Shown here: positions 12,250 to 23,616 of the stretch, piece after piece
Layout: each line of letters starts with the position of its first letter
Position numbering within the stretch: the first letter of the stretch is position 1
Source of the DNA: Azorinus chamasolen
Taxonomy: Eukaryota; Mollusca; Bivalvia; Cardiida; Solecurtidae
Length of the DNA stretch: 64,000 nt
NCBI GenBank assembly: GCA_963576725.1
Contig: OY755238.1
Coordinates: forward strand, 28,601,201-28,665,200
Direction of reading: 5' to 3'
Notes under the pieces: model-generated
Told to the model about the DNA's origin: nothing
Databases searched by the model: none
The model's input: the letters and a program-made list of their open reading frames with translations, nothing else
Made by a program: the position numbers and the translations under genes

Positions 12250-12849
12250 CCATTTACTCCAATAATATTTATGTAAGCAATAATCACACCATGACTATTA
12301 ATTAGATTACAGTGCTCCCTCTCTACAACGGCCCTCTCAACAACGACTCCCATTTTACAACGACGCTTGCCATTGTCTTCCGAACAACAGGTATCCAAAT
12401 AGGAGTGCGTAAACAAATTATTTTCCAACGTGTTTTTAAATGCCTCCGTCAAATCAAATGTTGTGACCACTCATTAGAATCGTCGCAAAGCGACGATTCT
12501 AATGAGTGATCACAACATAGGGTTTGATGGAGGCATAACAGTTTTAGTTTTCGAAATACACAAGCAAGATACGTATGACTGATTTTATCTCCCTATAACG
12601 ACTCCCTCCGAACAACGCACACAATCTTTGTATCCAAACGGGTGGCGTTGTAGAGAGGGAGCACTGTAATTGCTATAATAGCACACGGATCCGGAATGTT
12701 TTGGCAGTGGCATACACCGTATAACTCATATCTATATTAAATCATCAGCAATAAAGCACCCCCTGATGAGATGGCTCCTAAAGAAACCGTTTGATCTAGG
12801 TCAACTCTGTTTGCAAATGAATAGAAAGGCGTAATGATGGAGTAAAGGG
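12250..12849. repeat. Family C MITE split by another MITE
   Basis: TTAA 12246-12249 and 12850-12853. The left arm (CCATTTACTCCAATAATA) and right arm (palindrome near 12760-12815, then GGAGTAAAGGG) are separated by the TA-flanked element at 12310-12666. Removing that insert leaves a family C element of ordinary size. Confidence 0.85.
12310..12666. mobile_element. Tc1/mariner-type MITE, nested
   Basis: Perfect terminal inverted repeats CAGTGCTCCCTCTCTACAAC, flanked by TA (12308-12309, 12667-12668). The centre is a near-perfect hairpin (AGAATCGTCGCAAAGCGACG) whose outer stem (GTGACCACTC) is that of family I, though the ends are different. No open frame. Confidence 0.85.
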
Positions 12850-13116
12850 TTAAGGCGGGTCTTAAAACCTAATCACACACAACAAGTATTAAATCAATGA
12901 TTTCTGAATATTGCAAATTTGGCATTTTACTTGTTTTTAAACGTTCTTGGAAAGAGGGTAGGCTCCAGCCTTTATAGCCTTTTAGAAGCTATGTCCCTAT
13001 CAGCGAGATTAGTATGGCAAATAATTCCAGTTCTGTTCAGCAGGTCCATTTAAGTGCCATTTGATCCTAATCTAGACTGTTTGGATGTAGTCCCTGTATG
13101 GGATTGTGTGAGTTAA

Positions 13117-13340
13117 CCCTTTCTTTCAAATATAAACGTGTTTTCAAGCATTTACAAACATATGGAAAAGCCGTCTGACCAGGATCTGCTCTGTTTGCTA
13201 ACAGAATTTGAAAGATCTGTTTCTTTACTTTCTAAATTGGCTACAATGACCCACCTTCCATTTTTTATTGTAATTGTTTATTGCCCATGAATATTCAGAA
13301 GGTATTAAAATTGTGAATAAGCATAGAGACGGGAAAAGGT
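13117..13340. repeat. Family B MITE
   Basis: Left TTAA 13113-13116 then CCCTTTCTTTCAAATATAAACG. One palindrome arm is deleted, leaving AAGCCGTCTGACCAGGATC. The right end GACGGGAAAAGG has lost its TTAA. Confidence 0.7.
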
Positions 13341-13566
13341 ATTTAGGTAAACTGACCCGTAATCAGCTGAATAGTACAAAATGGCTCCTTTCTATTTCTG
13401 AATACTGACAAAACCAAAAGGTATAATAAAAGTTATCACTGAAGAAAATAGCACACAGTAAAGACCCTGGTCCAACGGCTCCCTTTTTAGCCCGTAAATC
13501 AGGATCTTAGCTGTCTTATCTAATACTGGTTTTACCGTCCTTTAATGGCTAAAGTAGCACTGTTAA

Positions 13567-13760
13567 CTCTTTCTTTAACTTATGTCATCTGTAAAATTCG
13601 TTGTCTGCTACAATTTACAGTTTTCATTTTTTCTTTATTTTTGTTTTATAAAATAGTAACAGTAACAAACAGTTTGAATCCTGATGAGACGCTCGGCGTC
13701 TCATCTGGATCCAAACTGTTTGAATATGTAATGGTAGATGCGACATTGGCAGCGAAAGAG
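13567..13760. repeat. Family A MITE
   Basis: TTAA 13563-13566 and 13761-13764. Palindrome GAGACGCTCGGCGTCTC with a shortened apex. Right end ATTGGCAGCGAAAGAG. Confidence 0.85.
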
Positions 13761-14081
13761 TTAAAGTCTAGAAATATATAAAACAGTTATGATAATGAAG
13801 TCAAGTAACCTGATGTTTGAATAAACTAGTTTTGGACACATATCAACTTAATTTGGATTAACAATATATGGGCTAATCGTAAGCTAACAATAATATTCAA
13901 CCCTTTGAACAACTTTTCTGTATATTAACAGTCCCAAGTCTTAGATCAACGCGTTCCTCATGTTTTCTTGTCAATCTATGGCCAGGGTGTCAAACAGTCA
14001 AGATACTGATTAAATTAGAATCATTCAAGCATGTGATCTGGATCCAAACTTTGCATTCAACAACAAATTTAAAGGGTTTAA

Positions 14082-14272
14082 CCCTTACAAAGCTTAAGTT
14101 TTAAATGAACTATTCCAAAACTCAAACAGGTCAAGCTTATGGTGAATAATATTATTATGTGGGGGTTGCTTTAAAAAAATAACATAACATGACAAACAGA
14201 GCAGACCCTGAAAGAGAGGATTCTTCTATAAGCCCTTTCATCTGGGTCTACACTTTTAGCAAATTGCATTAG
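14082..14272. repeat. Family K MITE, degenerate
   Basis: Shares TCAAGCTTA(T/C)GGTGAATA-like sequence and the AACATGA(C/T)AAACAG lead-in with 8548-8740. Left TTAA 14078-14081; right border uncertain. Confidence 0.5.
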
Positions 14273-14451
14273 TTAAAAGGTTAGCTAGTACTAGAAATGT
14301 CTAAATAGTTTCAAACTTCCTGAATCAACTAGTGCATGTCTAACTTGTTGAAAGCATATACCTTGACGTGACGATCGAACATTTAATTCGTTGCGTTTAT
14401 GGCTTTTGGTGTTTCATTTAATCCTTTACCCAATAGACTGTTTCTAGTTAT

Positions 14452-14552
14452 GGAGACAGGTGGCCACTTAAAGCAGGTTGAAAGTAAAGCAGAATGCGCC
14501 TTAAGGCGCATTCTGCTTTACTTTCAGCCTGCTTTAAGCTACCAACTGCTAG
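14452..14552. repeat. Long hairpin of family G/H type
   Basis: CACTTAAAGCAGGTTGAAAG pairs with the sequence after the dyad AATGCGCCTTAAGGCGCATT. Outer ends not recognisable. Confidence 0.7.
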
Positions 14553-14702
14553 GATATAGAAAATATTTCCTATGGTATTTGTTCATGACTATATAAAATT
14601 GAACTATTTTCTTCAGTGGAGGAATAAATTAAACACTCTAAAAGCCGCTTCTATCAGGTAAAGGGTTTACCCTTTCCCTGTTTCATATTCATGCGAGAAT
14701 TA

Positions 14703-14910
14703 CAGGAAACCCCCTCTAGTGCGACCACTTAATGAATAAACACGGGTGTCTTTATAAGCAGGTGGTTGTTTAATGCAGGACAAAAGTAATGCAGAAAGCT
14801 CCTCTATGAGCTTTCCGCATTACTTTTGTCCTGCATTAATCTACCACCTGCATCTAGCATTCAGAATTATACCGTTTTAAGTGGTCGCATTACAGGGGTT
14901 TTATTGTATT
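14703..14910. repeat. Family H MITE
   Basis: CCTCTAGTGCGACCACTTAA at the left is mirrored by TTAAGTGGTCGCATTACAGG at the right. The central stem GCAGAAAGCTCCTCTATGAG lies between GCTTAATGCAGG-type arms. Confidence 0.8.
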
Positions 14911-15087
14911 CACATCATGAAAAGTTGCCTGCTGAAACTTTACAATGGTATAAATTATGCAAACAGGCTACTTTGGTATTGGTCAAAACTATCCGACCTG
15001 TAATAATTTGATAAGCAAACAAAGCAGACCTGATAATCCTCTCCATTATTCATGTCAAGGGACATCCGTAAAAGTAATACACAAAGC

Positions 15088-15420
15088 CTCGATTATTCGA
15101 ACACTCAAATACATAACCATTTCGAATTTCAAGACAAGCGGTAGTTACATGTAAGTACAAGATGACACCAATACAGAAAGCTCCTGTTGGAGCTTTCTGT
15201 ACATCTTGCACCCTGAATTAAGCAGCCACCCGCTTAAAAGGGTCTATTTTATTCATTACGAAAATTTCGAATTCTCGAGGTTGTACTGTACATGCTCGTG
15301 ACATTTGGTACAGTTAAACCTGGATAATTCGAAATTTTAGTTTAGAATAAGTTAGACCCTTTTAGGCAGGCAGCTTCTTAATGCAGGGTGGGAGTCATAC
15401 AGAAAGCAGAAAGCCCCCAT
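15088..15420. repeat. Family H variants, degenerate
   Basis: Two overlapping relics: a hairpin at 15172-15232 (AGAAAGCTCCTGTTGGAGCT) with CGATTATTCGAACAC-type outer ends, and a one-armed copy at 15317-15420. Confidence 0.55.
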
Positions 15421-15440
15421 TAAGCTGACAGCTGTCTTAA

Positions 15441-15662
15441 CTAATTCCCTCATATTGACGACTGTTGACGACTCTGTAAAAGTCACTTTGTCACACCATT
15501 GTGATAAATAGAGCATTTGCTCCTATAGGAGCAAATGCTCTATTTATCACAATGGTTTCAAACTACAAAATTCTAACATTTTCCTTTTCCTTAGTTAATG
15601 TTCTTTTTCGGTAGATTTATTCACAAAGAGGTTGTATCTAAAAATAGCCTATGACGTAATGG
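15441..15662. repeat. Family D MITE, reverse orientation
   Basis: Left TTAA 15437-15440. Complete palindrome GCATTTGCTCCTATAGGAGC. Right end TGACGTAATGGG, where the TTAA has decayed to GTAC. Confidence 0.8.
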
Positions 15663-16016
15663 GTACGCATCTGAGTGTTGGGATAAGCGAGTATTTTCTG
15701 TACATATATAACATTGTAAACATATCGGTTGTTTTAGACAGAGAATGCATACCATATGCTTAGATTATGAACAATACGTAGTACACTAATGTTACTTTAT
15801 AATAAATCTAGCGTCTCTAACAACACCAGGATAATCAAGAATAGAACAGAACATAATTTTATTGAAGATTTAAGCCAGTACGATACAGGTTGTGAGTAAT
15901 GTTGCACTTTTAATAACGGCTTACGAAATAATTCAATAAAATCAATTCTGCAAGTTTCTCTTTTCGTATTGCTGCTTTTATTTTCAACGTATCTGCTATA
16001 TTAGGAGTGTTCACAC

Positions 16017-16222
16017 AGTAAAATCTCGATTATTCGAACACTATAATACGTATTAGTATCGATATTTAAGACAGGTGGTAGCTTAATACACAGTAAAAGT
16101 CATACAGAAAGCTCCTCTAGCAGCTTTCTGCACGACCTTCACCATCCATTAAGTAGCTACCTGCCTAAACGTGTCTAGATTCTTCTATACTAAACAATCG
16201 AATAATCGAAATTTTAATTGAC
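16017..16222. repeat. Family H variant with ATTCGAACA ends
   Basis: CAGTAAAATCTCGATTATTC at the left and GAATAATCGAAATTTTA at the right. Central AGAAAGCTCCTCTAGCAGCT. Confidence 0.7.
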
Positions 16223-16339
16223 TTCACAACATCAAGTGTTAAATGCTCGTGTGGTGACCGTAAGCGGACGCACTTTATTTCATCCTCAGTATTGTTATAT
16301 ATTTTGGTCCTCTGGGATTATGAATTTCAATGATTTTGG

Positions 16340-16511
16340 TTATGCTACAAATTTTCATTTTTTTTTTATTTTCTTCATATGTGTTTCAAAAACATAGTAA
16401 CAGCAACAAACAGTTTGGATCCTGATGAGACGCCGAGTTACTCGGCGTCTCATCTGGATCCAAACTGTTTGCATAGATAATCACAGATCCTGCATTGGTA
16501 GCGAAAGGGTT
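16340..16511. repeat. Family A MITE
   Basis: Palindrome GACGCCGAGTTACTCGGCGTC between GGATCCTGATGA and TCATCTGGATCC; right end GGTAGCGAAAGGGTTA. Left border blurred by poly-T. Confidence 0.75.
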
Positions 16512-16964
16512 AGACGAATCTGCATTTTCATTTATTTTCGCATTGCTGCGTATGCTTTCAAAATACCTCCAACTTGCAGACTTTATACAAAAGTGCATCG
16601 TCTTGTTTACATACAATGCATACATTTACATTATTCATAATCACGAGGAATATAATCACGGCAAACAATAATAAAACTATTAGATATCAGGAAGTTTATA
16701 ACTGTTCAGTCAATTCGATTATTAGTTAAACCTTTTAACACTATGCAAAAGTTTGGATCCATACCAAAGCAATAGTGTAAACCCAGATCAGAAGGTTTTT
16801 GAATGAGGAGTGTTAAAAAGCAGGTGGTTGTTTAATGCATGACAAAAGTAGGAGGTTTCTGGATTACCTCGACCTGCAATAAGATGCCACTTGTCTGTAA
16901 GAAACAGATTTAGAACTCTTTTTAATGTTCGCTTGAGACGTGTACTACCGTTCCGAGTGTTTAA

Positions 16965-17185
16965 TCCTTTCCTCCATTGGCTAATTTTAGACCCAACTTC
17001 TTTGAATAAATCTACCGAAAAGGAGCAGTTACTACAGAAAAGGAAAAGTTTAGAATTGTGTAGTATTGAAACCATTGTGGTATATAGAGCATTTGCTCCT
17101 ATGGAACAAATGCTCTGTTTATCACAATGGTTTCAAAAAGTGACTTTTACAGAGGCGTAGAAAGGCGTATTTATGGAGGAAAGGG
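16965..17185. repeat. Family D MITE
   Basis: TTAA 16961-16964 and 17186-17189. Arms GAGCATTTGCTCCTATGG / ACAAATGCTCTGTTTATC. A one-armed family H relic lies just upstream (16815-16880). Confidence 0.85.
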
Positions 17186-17309
17186 TTAAGGGGCAAGTTT
17201 AATTTGTGAACCCTTTTACTTTCGGTTTGGTTAATGACTACTAATCACGTGCAAATGCTTGAAGGGACGAACTGTTAAGTGTGTATGTGACCTTCGTGGC
17301 TGAATATCC

Positions 17310-19665
17310 CATTAAATAGTTTTTATACGCCCACCTAATAAAGGTGGTCGTATATTGTCGTGGCCCTGTCCGTCCGTCCGTTCGTTCGTCCGTTCGTTCG
17401 TCCGTCCGTCAATATTTTGTTTGTCCCCAGATTTCTCGGAAAACTATTTGACAGATGTTGATGAAACTTCACACAAATGTTTAATGCATCAAGTTCTGAA
17501 GCTGAGTTGATACTAAGGTTCATTTGATTTTTCGTTTCAGAGTTATGGCCCTTGTCCTTAAAAATAATGCAAATGCATGCAAATAGTTTGTCCGCCGTTT
17601 TCTGGGAAAACTATTCGAGAGATATTAATGAAACTTGATCTGAAGCTGAGTCGATTCTGAGGTTCATTTGATTTGTTGTTTCGGAGCTATGGCCCTTGTA
17701 CTTAAAAAATAATGCAAATACATGCAAATAGTTTGTCCGCTGTTTTCTGGGAAAACTATTTGAGAAATATTAATGAAACTTCACACAAATGTTAAATGCA
17801 TCAAGAGCTGAAGCTGAGTCAATTCTTAGGTTCATTTGATTCGTCGTTTCGGAGTTATGCCCCTTTTATTAAAAAAATAATGCAAATATATGCATATAGT
17901 TTGTCCGCTGTTTTCTGGGAAAACTGATTGATAATTATTAATGAAACTTCACACACATGTTTAATGCATCAAGACCTGAAGCTAAGCTGATTCTGAGGTT
18001 CATTTGATTTGTTGTTTCAGAATAACGGCCTTTGCACTTAAAAATAATGCAAATCTGTGCAAATATGTGGATGGCCATAACTTTTTCATTTGAAATGATA
18101 TTTACTTCAATTTTTTATATGGTTAAACCTTAATATGAATTTTCACATTATTGCGGGGTTTTTGATATGTCATTTTATTCTAAAGTTATGGTCATTGAAC
18201 TTTGTGTGTTCGTTGCTTTCTTTGTCGGTCAACTTTTAGTTTGTCTGTTGTTTTATGGGAAAACTATTAAAATGATATAAATGAAACTTAAATTATGCAG
18301 CGTTTCTTGACCTAGACCTTAAGATTAATAATGGAATGATTTCTTCTAAAATATATGACAAAAGAGATGATTTTGATTTTAATATTGTAAATTTTCCTCA
18401 TCTTGACGGGGATGTTCCCCTGCTCCATCTTACGGGGTTTATATATCTCAACTTATTCGTTTTGCTAGAGCTTGTTTATCTATTAACGGTTTTAACAGTC
18501 GAAATCTCATTTTAACTGAAAAACTGCTTAAACAAGGATATAGATACCATAAACTAAGAAAAACTTTCTCTAAATTTTACTATCGAAATCTCTCGCTTAT
18601 TGGCAAGTACAAATGTAATCTCAAGGTGCTTCTGCGACACGGTATTTCACATCCTGAATTTTATGGTGATGTGATTTACAAACTTCGTAAAATTATTGGA
18701 CATACCCATTTTCTCACTTTGTTCATCAAATATAAAAACAATTCATTAAAAAGGGATATGATCCTGTAGTACTACAACATACTGCATGTTTGGTTGTGAA
18801 CCCTTTTACAGTTGGCAATCACGCTGGCCTCTTTGCATGTACGCCGACAAGAAAGGTTTAGTACTCTATGAAGGCGACCTCTTAAATCCAGAAATGGAAG
18901 GAGAACGTCGGATATCTGTACTATTTCATTTTTGTCGTACCCTTTATTACTTTTCTACAGTTACTCTGTTCGCAGCTCAATCATTGAGTACACTAGCGAT
19001 AGGTGGATACAGTATGTTCACTTAAATGTTTATTTGTTATACATGCACTTTACCACTGTATTTGCTGTCGCGGTTGTTGTAGATTAGTCGGAGAGGGGAT
19101 ACGTTTATTTACACTGTTTGTCTTTTAGGATGGGGGTGGAATAAGTGTGAGGTTGGGCGCCCATAAACCGGTTTAACCCCCGGTGACTTTTGTCACTGAC
19201 CGTTCCAAGGCGGTACTTCCATCTTCCTCCTATTGTATGTTTGTTTTGTCTTTGTGCGTCTCTTGTTGTTTTTTCTACTTATGTACATTTGCTGTTTCCT
19301 TGTGTTGCTGTTCGGGTGAGTGTTTGTTCTGTATGTGGTGTTTCCTGCATGACTCATTTTTGTACTTTTAACACAAATGTTTTAAGCAACAAAATCTGAA
19401 ACTGAGTTTATTTTGAGGTTCATTCAGTTTGTCTTTACAGAGTTATGGACGTTGCACTTTACAAAAATCTGAAAATATGAGGATTAGCTGTAACTTTTTT
19501 ATTTAATAAGATATTCACTTCATTTTTTTTTAAAAATAGTATCACCTTAATGTGGAAATCAAGATCTTAAGCACAGATTAGAAAATGTCAATACTTATTA
19601 GGTATGTTGAATCGGAGTAAGTTTGCAAGTGGGCGTATTATGTACCGTATGCGGTACTCTTGTTA
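17310..19665. repeat. Dispersed repeat with internal tandem units, split by a retroelement
   Basis: Starts at GCCCACCTAATAAAGGTGG, with a (GTCC/GTTC)n stretch at 17367-17410. Then come about four imperfect units of roughly 150-170 bp, each with TTTTCTGGGAAAACTATT, GAAACTTCACACAAATG and GGTTCATTTGATT (near 17434, 17595, 17742, 17910). The sequence resumes at 19372 (ACACAAATGTTTTAAGCA) after the retroelement and ends AGTGGGCGTATTATGTACCG near 19640-19665. Noncoding. Confidence 0.7.
18330..19371 (+). pseudogene. Dead retroelement, reverse-transcriptase-type ORF relic
   Basis: Three-frame reading of 18350-18870 gives pieces resembling the C-terminal part of a retroelement polyprotein common in marine invertebrates, for example LLKQGYRYHKLRKTFSKFYY and ACLVVNPFTVGNHAGLF. 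The frame shifts after HLDGDVP and again near 18740, so it cannot be translated. The noncoding tail 19188-19371 is repeated at 5427-5612. Retroelement origin is moderately sure; the clade is not determined. Confidence 0.6.
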
Positions 19666-19738
19666 GACCTAGATTTCTCCTGCAGCAAACTAGTGCTAGT
19701 GCTGCATGTTGTGACTGGCTGACTTTCGATTGCATTAA

Positions 19739-19936
19739 CCTTTAGTCTGCTATGTGCGGATGAGTGATTACCTATGTAAACAGTTTGGATCCAGATGAGA
19801 CGCTGAGTAACTCGGCGTCTAATCAGGATCCAAATTGTTTGTCACCCTGATTGTATTTAGGTAGACAACCTGATTATAGCTTGAATTTTGAAAATGTAGT
19901 ATGTGAAAAATTCTGTAAAAATTAGCAGGCTAAAGG
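19739..19936. repeat. Family A-like MITE
   Basis: TTAA 19735-19738 and 19937-19940. Ends CCTTTAGTCTGC and GCAGGCTAAAGG, diverged from the usual A ends. The palindrome GACGCTGAGTAACTCGGCGTC is typical of A. Confidence 0.8.
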
Positions 19937-20044
19937 TTAATGCCCTTTGATAGACTGAACGAGCATTGTACAACCTTCATTTAGATCAGACTCGGCGTAT
20001 GATCTAGTTCAAGCTGGGTAAACCTGACAGGAGAGGGGTTGGTC

Positions 20045-20260
20045 CTGTACCCAATAGTGATGCGTTTCACGCTTTTGCAAAGTAGACCCAGATCAGCCGG
20101 CTCCTGCAGGAGTCGTCAGATTAGAGCCTTCTCTGTTTATTTGATATAATCAAACTATTGCTATTATCAAAAGTATTAATTCCCTATTATAGATATTCAG
20201 CTAACAGATGTTCACTGTGTCATTATTCCTTACATGAATATCCGTGCGAAATATGGTTAA
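20045..20260. repeat. Family C MITE
   Basis: Palindrome GCCGGCTCCTGCAGGAGTCG inside GCAAAGTAGACC and TTCTCTGTTT; the ATTCATG-type arm is present but diverged. Borders approximate. Confidence 0.6.
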
Positions 20261-20470
20261 TGGTTTACTACAATGGGCAAGTGTGTGTATCATAACCAAG
20301 TGTTTGACAAGTATACCAGGTGAGTCATACCAGGTGAGTCAAGACAACTGTATGTAATAAGCTCGGGTAGCCCGTTTCTTGCATTATTTATACCCATTGT
20401 TATACACAATACAACCTCTCTATAGCGACAACCGAGTTTAATGAAGTGGCCATCGATCCTTTAAACCACA

Positions 20471-20681
20471 CAGTAGAACCTGCTTTAAGCGATCAAGAAA
20501 AAGAGATCTAATTATAGGGTTGTAAGGCAGATTGTAGCTTAATGCAGGTCAAAAGTGATGCAGAAAGCTCCTATAGGAGCTGTCTACGTTACTTTTACCC
20601 TATATATACATTACGCAACCGTCTGTCTTTTAAGACTCCTATGTTCAATAAATGAATGACCACTAAAGACAGGTTCTATTG
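20471..20681. repeat. Family H MITE
   Basis: CAGTAGAACCTGCTTTAAGC at the left, ACAGGTTCTATTGTA at the right, apex AAAGCTCCTATAGGAGCTGT. Confidence 0.8.
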
Positions 20682-20683
20682 TA

Positions 20684-20906
20684 AGTACGCCTGTTATACC
20701 ATCGCAAACAGAGAATATTCAAATCAGACGGCTTCTGTTTGAGCCTTCTGACCAATGTCGGCTTTGTTTGATTATGAAACTATAATAGATCTGACTTAAC
20801 AGTTTGTACCAATGACAAAACGGTGTGCATTTATTTCATTATAAAATTCAGCTAATAAATATTCACGATGGAATTATTTTTACATGAATATTAATGAGTT
20901 AAAGGG
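20684..20906. repeat. Family C MITE
   Basis: Begins AGTACGCCTGTTATACC immediately after the preceding family H copy. Palindrome degenerate near 20725; ends TGAGTTAAAGGG. Confidence 0.6.
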
Positions 20907-21239
20907 TTGAAACGTAGGCGGTGGCTTATGTAATGCAAAAAACCCCATCTATTACTGAACTTAAGAGAAAGTGGCCATTTTTAATTTTAGATAATTTCCT
21001 CAATATCATTATCTCACCAATATAAGTTAACTAATAAATAAAGAACACGTATTTGTTGGAGTAACTGATAAAATAAGTTTTATCAAACATTTGGCATGAG
21101 CTTAAAATCAATATAATTGTGAAAAATAACATTTTTGACAATCTTATAGGTCGTGAATGGGAGGAATTGAAAAACTTGACCAATATATTGAAGGATATCA
21201 GAGAGCTAAAAAGTATTTGACGCACTGTCAATGGTATTG

Positions 21240-21660
21240 ATGGACTATTGCATTCTGATTAGCCGATTGGTTTCCACGCAATAACTCCCGAGGGAATGGT
21301 CCAATTGTTACCAAACTGTCTCAGTGCACGTGCTATCCTCGAAAAGTTTCTGGGATCGGCAATTTCCACGCTAAGAACATTTTTACTGAGGATGTTGCTT
21401 CAGATTAGTCAAATGGTTTCCACCCATTATCTCTTCAATGAATTATCAAATATTCATCAAACTTGCTCTGTGCACTTGATATCCAAATATTTCGCATGAG
21501 TTTTGTGTTCTGCAATTTCCGCACATATTTCGGAAATTACGGGCATTTTCACTTAGGCTCTTGCAATCTGATTAGCCGATTGGTTTCCGCTCAATATCTC
21601 CTCAAGGAATGGTCCAATTTTCACCAAATTTGCTCAGAGTACTTGGCATCTTTGTGAATC
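21240..21660. repeat. Three imperfect tandem units
   Basis: The phrases TCTGATTAGCCGATTGGTTTC, CAATNTCTCCTCNAGGAATGG and CAAANTTGCTC recur about every 150 bp (near 21255, 21402, 21570). The open frames here have no recognisable domain and follow the repeat, not codon structure. Confidence 0.65.
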
Positions 21661-21769
21661 CTTCCAGTTATGCATTTATTGACGGATTCATAAATGTTCA
21701 ATAACATAATGTCCATAAGTAGTTCTGGAAGGAATGTTTGTCAAATATAAAGATCATATGGTCATATTA

Positions 21770-21895
21770 TATAAATCCATAAGCAGAAAAGGCACCGATT
21801 AGACGGCTCGTACGGGAGCTGCTTAATTCGGGCCCACTGTGTTTGCAAAGGTGTGAAACGCGTTTATATGGAGAAAATTGTTAACATTTAATGTG
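21770..21895. repeat. Family C MITE fragment
   Basis: Carries ATAAGCAGAAAAGGCACC, the arms GACGGCTCGTACGGGAGC and a GTTTGCAAAGG tail; truncated on both sides. Confidence 0.5.
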
Positions 21896-22029
21896 TGCAG
21901 CAATGGTATGGCCTATTGTAATGGCTATGACTCCAGTTTGACAGAGGGTATATCAAAACAAACACCTGTGCACAAGTTCACATAACGATTTACCTTAAAC
22001 ATAAACGTATATGTCACATACGCTGTGAT

Positions 22030-22340
22030 ATAAGACCATTACCATCATTCACCATCATCATCATCACCGTCACCAATATCATCACCATAATCACCATCAT
22101 CATCATTATCATCATCCACATCCCATCCTCATAATCACCACCATCACCACCACGATTATATTAATTAGTATCATCAGCATCATGGTTGTCGTCATCATCA
22201 TCATTACGACCGGATTCCCGATCAGCATCATTATGCCAACCATCCTCGTCATCATCATATTTTTACCATCTTTGTCGTCATTATCATTATTATCATCATC
22301 ATCATCATCATTCACCATCAACATAATCATTCACCATCAT
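22030..22340. repeat. (CAT/ATC)n microsatellite
   Basis: Long run of CAT, ATC and ACC triplets with interruptions. The Met- and Asp-rich open frames on the minus strand are artefacts of this. Confidence 0.95.
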
Positions 22341-23360
22341 CAAAGGCTGACTTAATCTAAGTTTGCTGTGAAACTCCTGTATTGCAAATTCTGTCAGACT
22401 TATTATATTTGTCATGTCCATATGTAAATCCATCACACTAACGTTGAGAAACCTAGAACAAAGCATTATGTATTTATACTCAGGAAACACTTTTAAAACT
22501 ATGTGTTCCGGGCGATAATAACCTTTTACACATGAACTCAAAATCATTTTGTGTTCTTTGCTACTCATGACCAAGGAGCCATCCGATTTCGAAGATTATG
22601 CATATATTTGCGTTCTCTGTTACTAGTGAGCAGACTGATATTCGTGTTCAAGGTCTGGACCTTTGATTGACCGAGCTCCAAACCAACAGGGTCACACACT
22701 TGTAACGCCAATCTCGTTAACTAGTTTGAGGAACTAAGGCTAAACCGCTCTGTATTTGTTAATTAGAGACAAGCTTAGTCATGACGAAGCAGTAGTGTCA
22801 TCATATGCCTGTGTGTTATTCTGTGTTGTTCAGTGAAAAAGGATAGTCCCGTTCATGGCCAGAGTGACATTGACCTTTGACACACCGTATCCCAAAACAA
22901 CAGAGGTCTTCAACGAATGATGTCCAACATATCTACCAAGTGTCTAAGTGTTCTCTAGTTATTTCTCACTACAGACGGACTGAAAGACAGTGGTAAAGCA
23001 CAATATCCCTTCCCTTTCATCATCGAAGTTGGACATACCGGTAAAAATCGTATCTGCGATAACGTATTCAAAACTGGTTAGAGTACGAGAATGTCACTGA
23101 ACAGAAACGATTGTATTTATAAACAGACTATAGTGTACCATGACGTAATATGCCTTAAAGTAAATCTAATCCAACACAATCAACAACATCGCATTTTAAC
23201 ATTACTTAAGTGTATGTATATGAACTAATTCCAGCGGAAGCAACACTGGTTTAAGTGGTTTAGGATGCAAATTCCTCACTTTAGAGTTGCCATGGCGCAG
23301 CCCTTTTAAAGCATTGCTGTAATAATATTTTTCAAAGATATAGAACTTGTCATAAATTGC
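22341..23360. other. No recognised feature
   Basis: No exon, RNA gene or repeat family recognised in this kilobase. Confidence 0.4.
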
Positions 23361-23369
23361 CGTTCATAT

Positions 23370-23553
23370 ATTGAACATAGGAATCTTAAAACAGTTGAGT
23401 GCTTAATACAGGGTAAAAGTAATACAGAAAGCTCCTGTAAGAGTTTTTTCTGTATAACCTTTGATCTGCATTAAGCTACGACCTGTCTTACAGACCCTAA
23501 ATAGGCATCCTTTTACACGACCACTTAAAACAGGTTCCACTGTACCCAGACTG
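23370..23553. repeat. Family H MITE
   Basis: GTGCTTAATACAGGGTAAAAG pairs with TGATCTGCATTAAGC around GCTCCTGTAAGAG; right end AACAGGTTCCACTGTA. Confidence 0.7.
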
Positions 23554-23616
23554 GTTTGTCTTTGTTACCTAATTTTGGAAATAAAGAACATACATGGACA
23601 CTCAAATAGTGGATAG

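Noticed and set aside
22112..22330. Met/Asp-rich 72-codon frame on the minus strand
   Set aside because: Translation of a (CAT)n tract.
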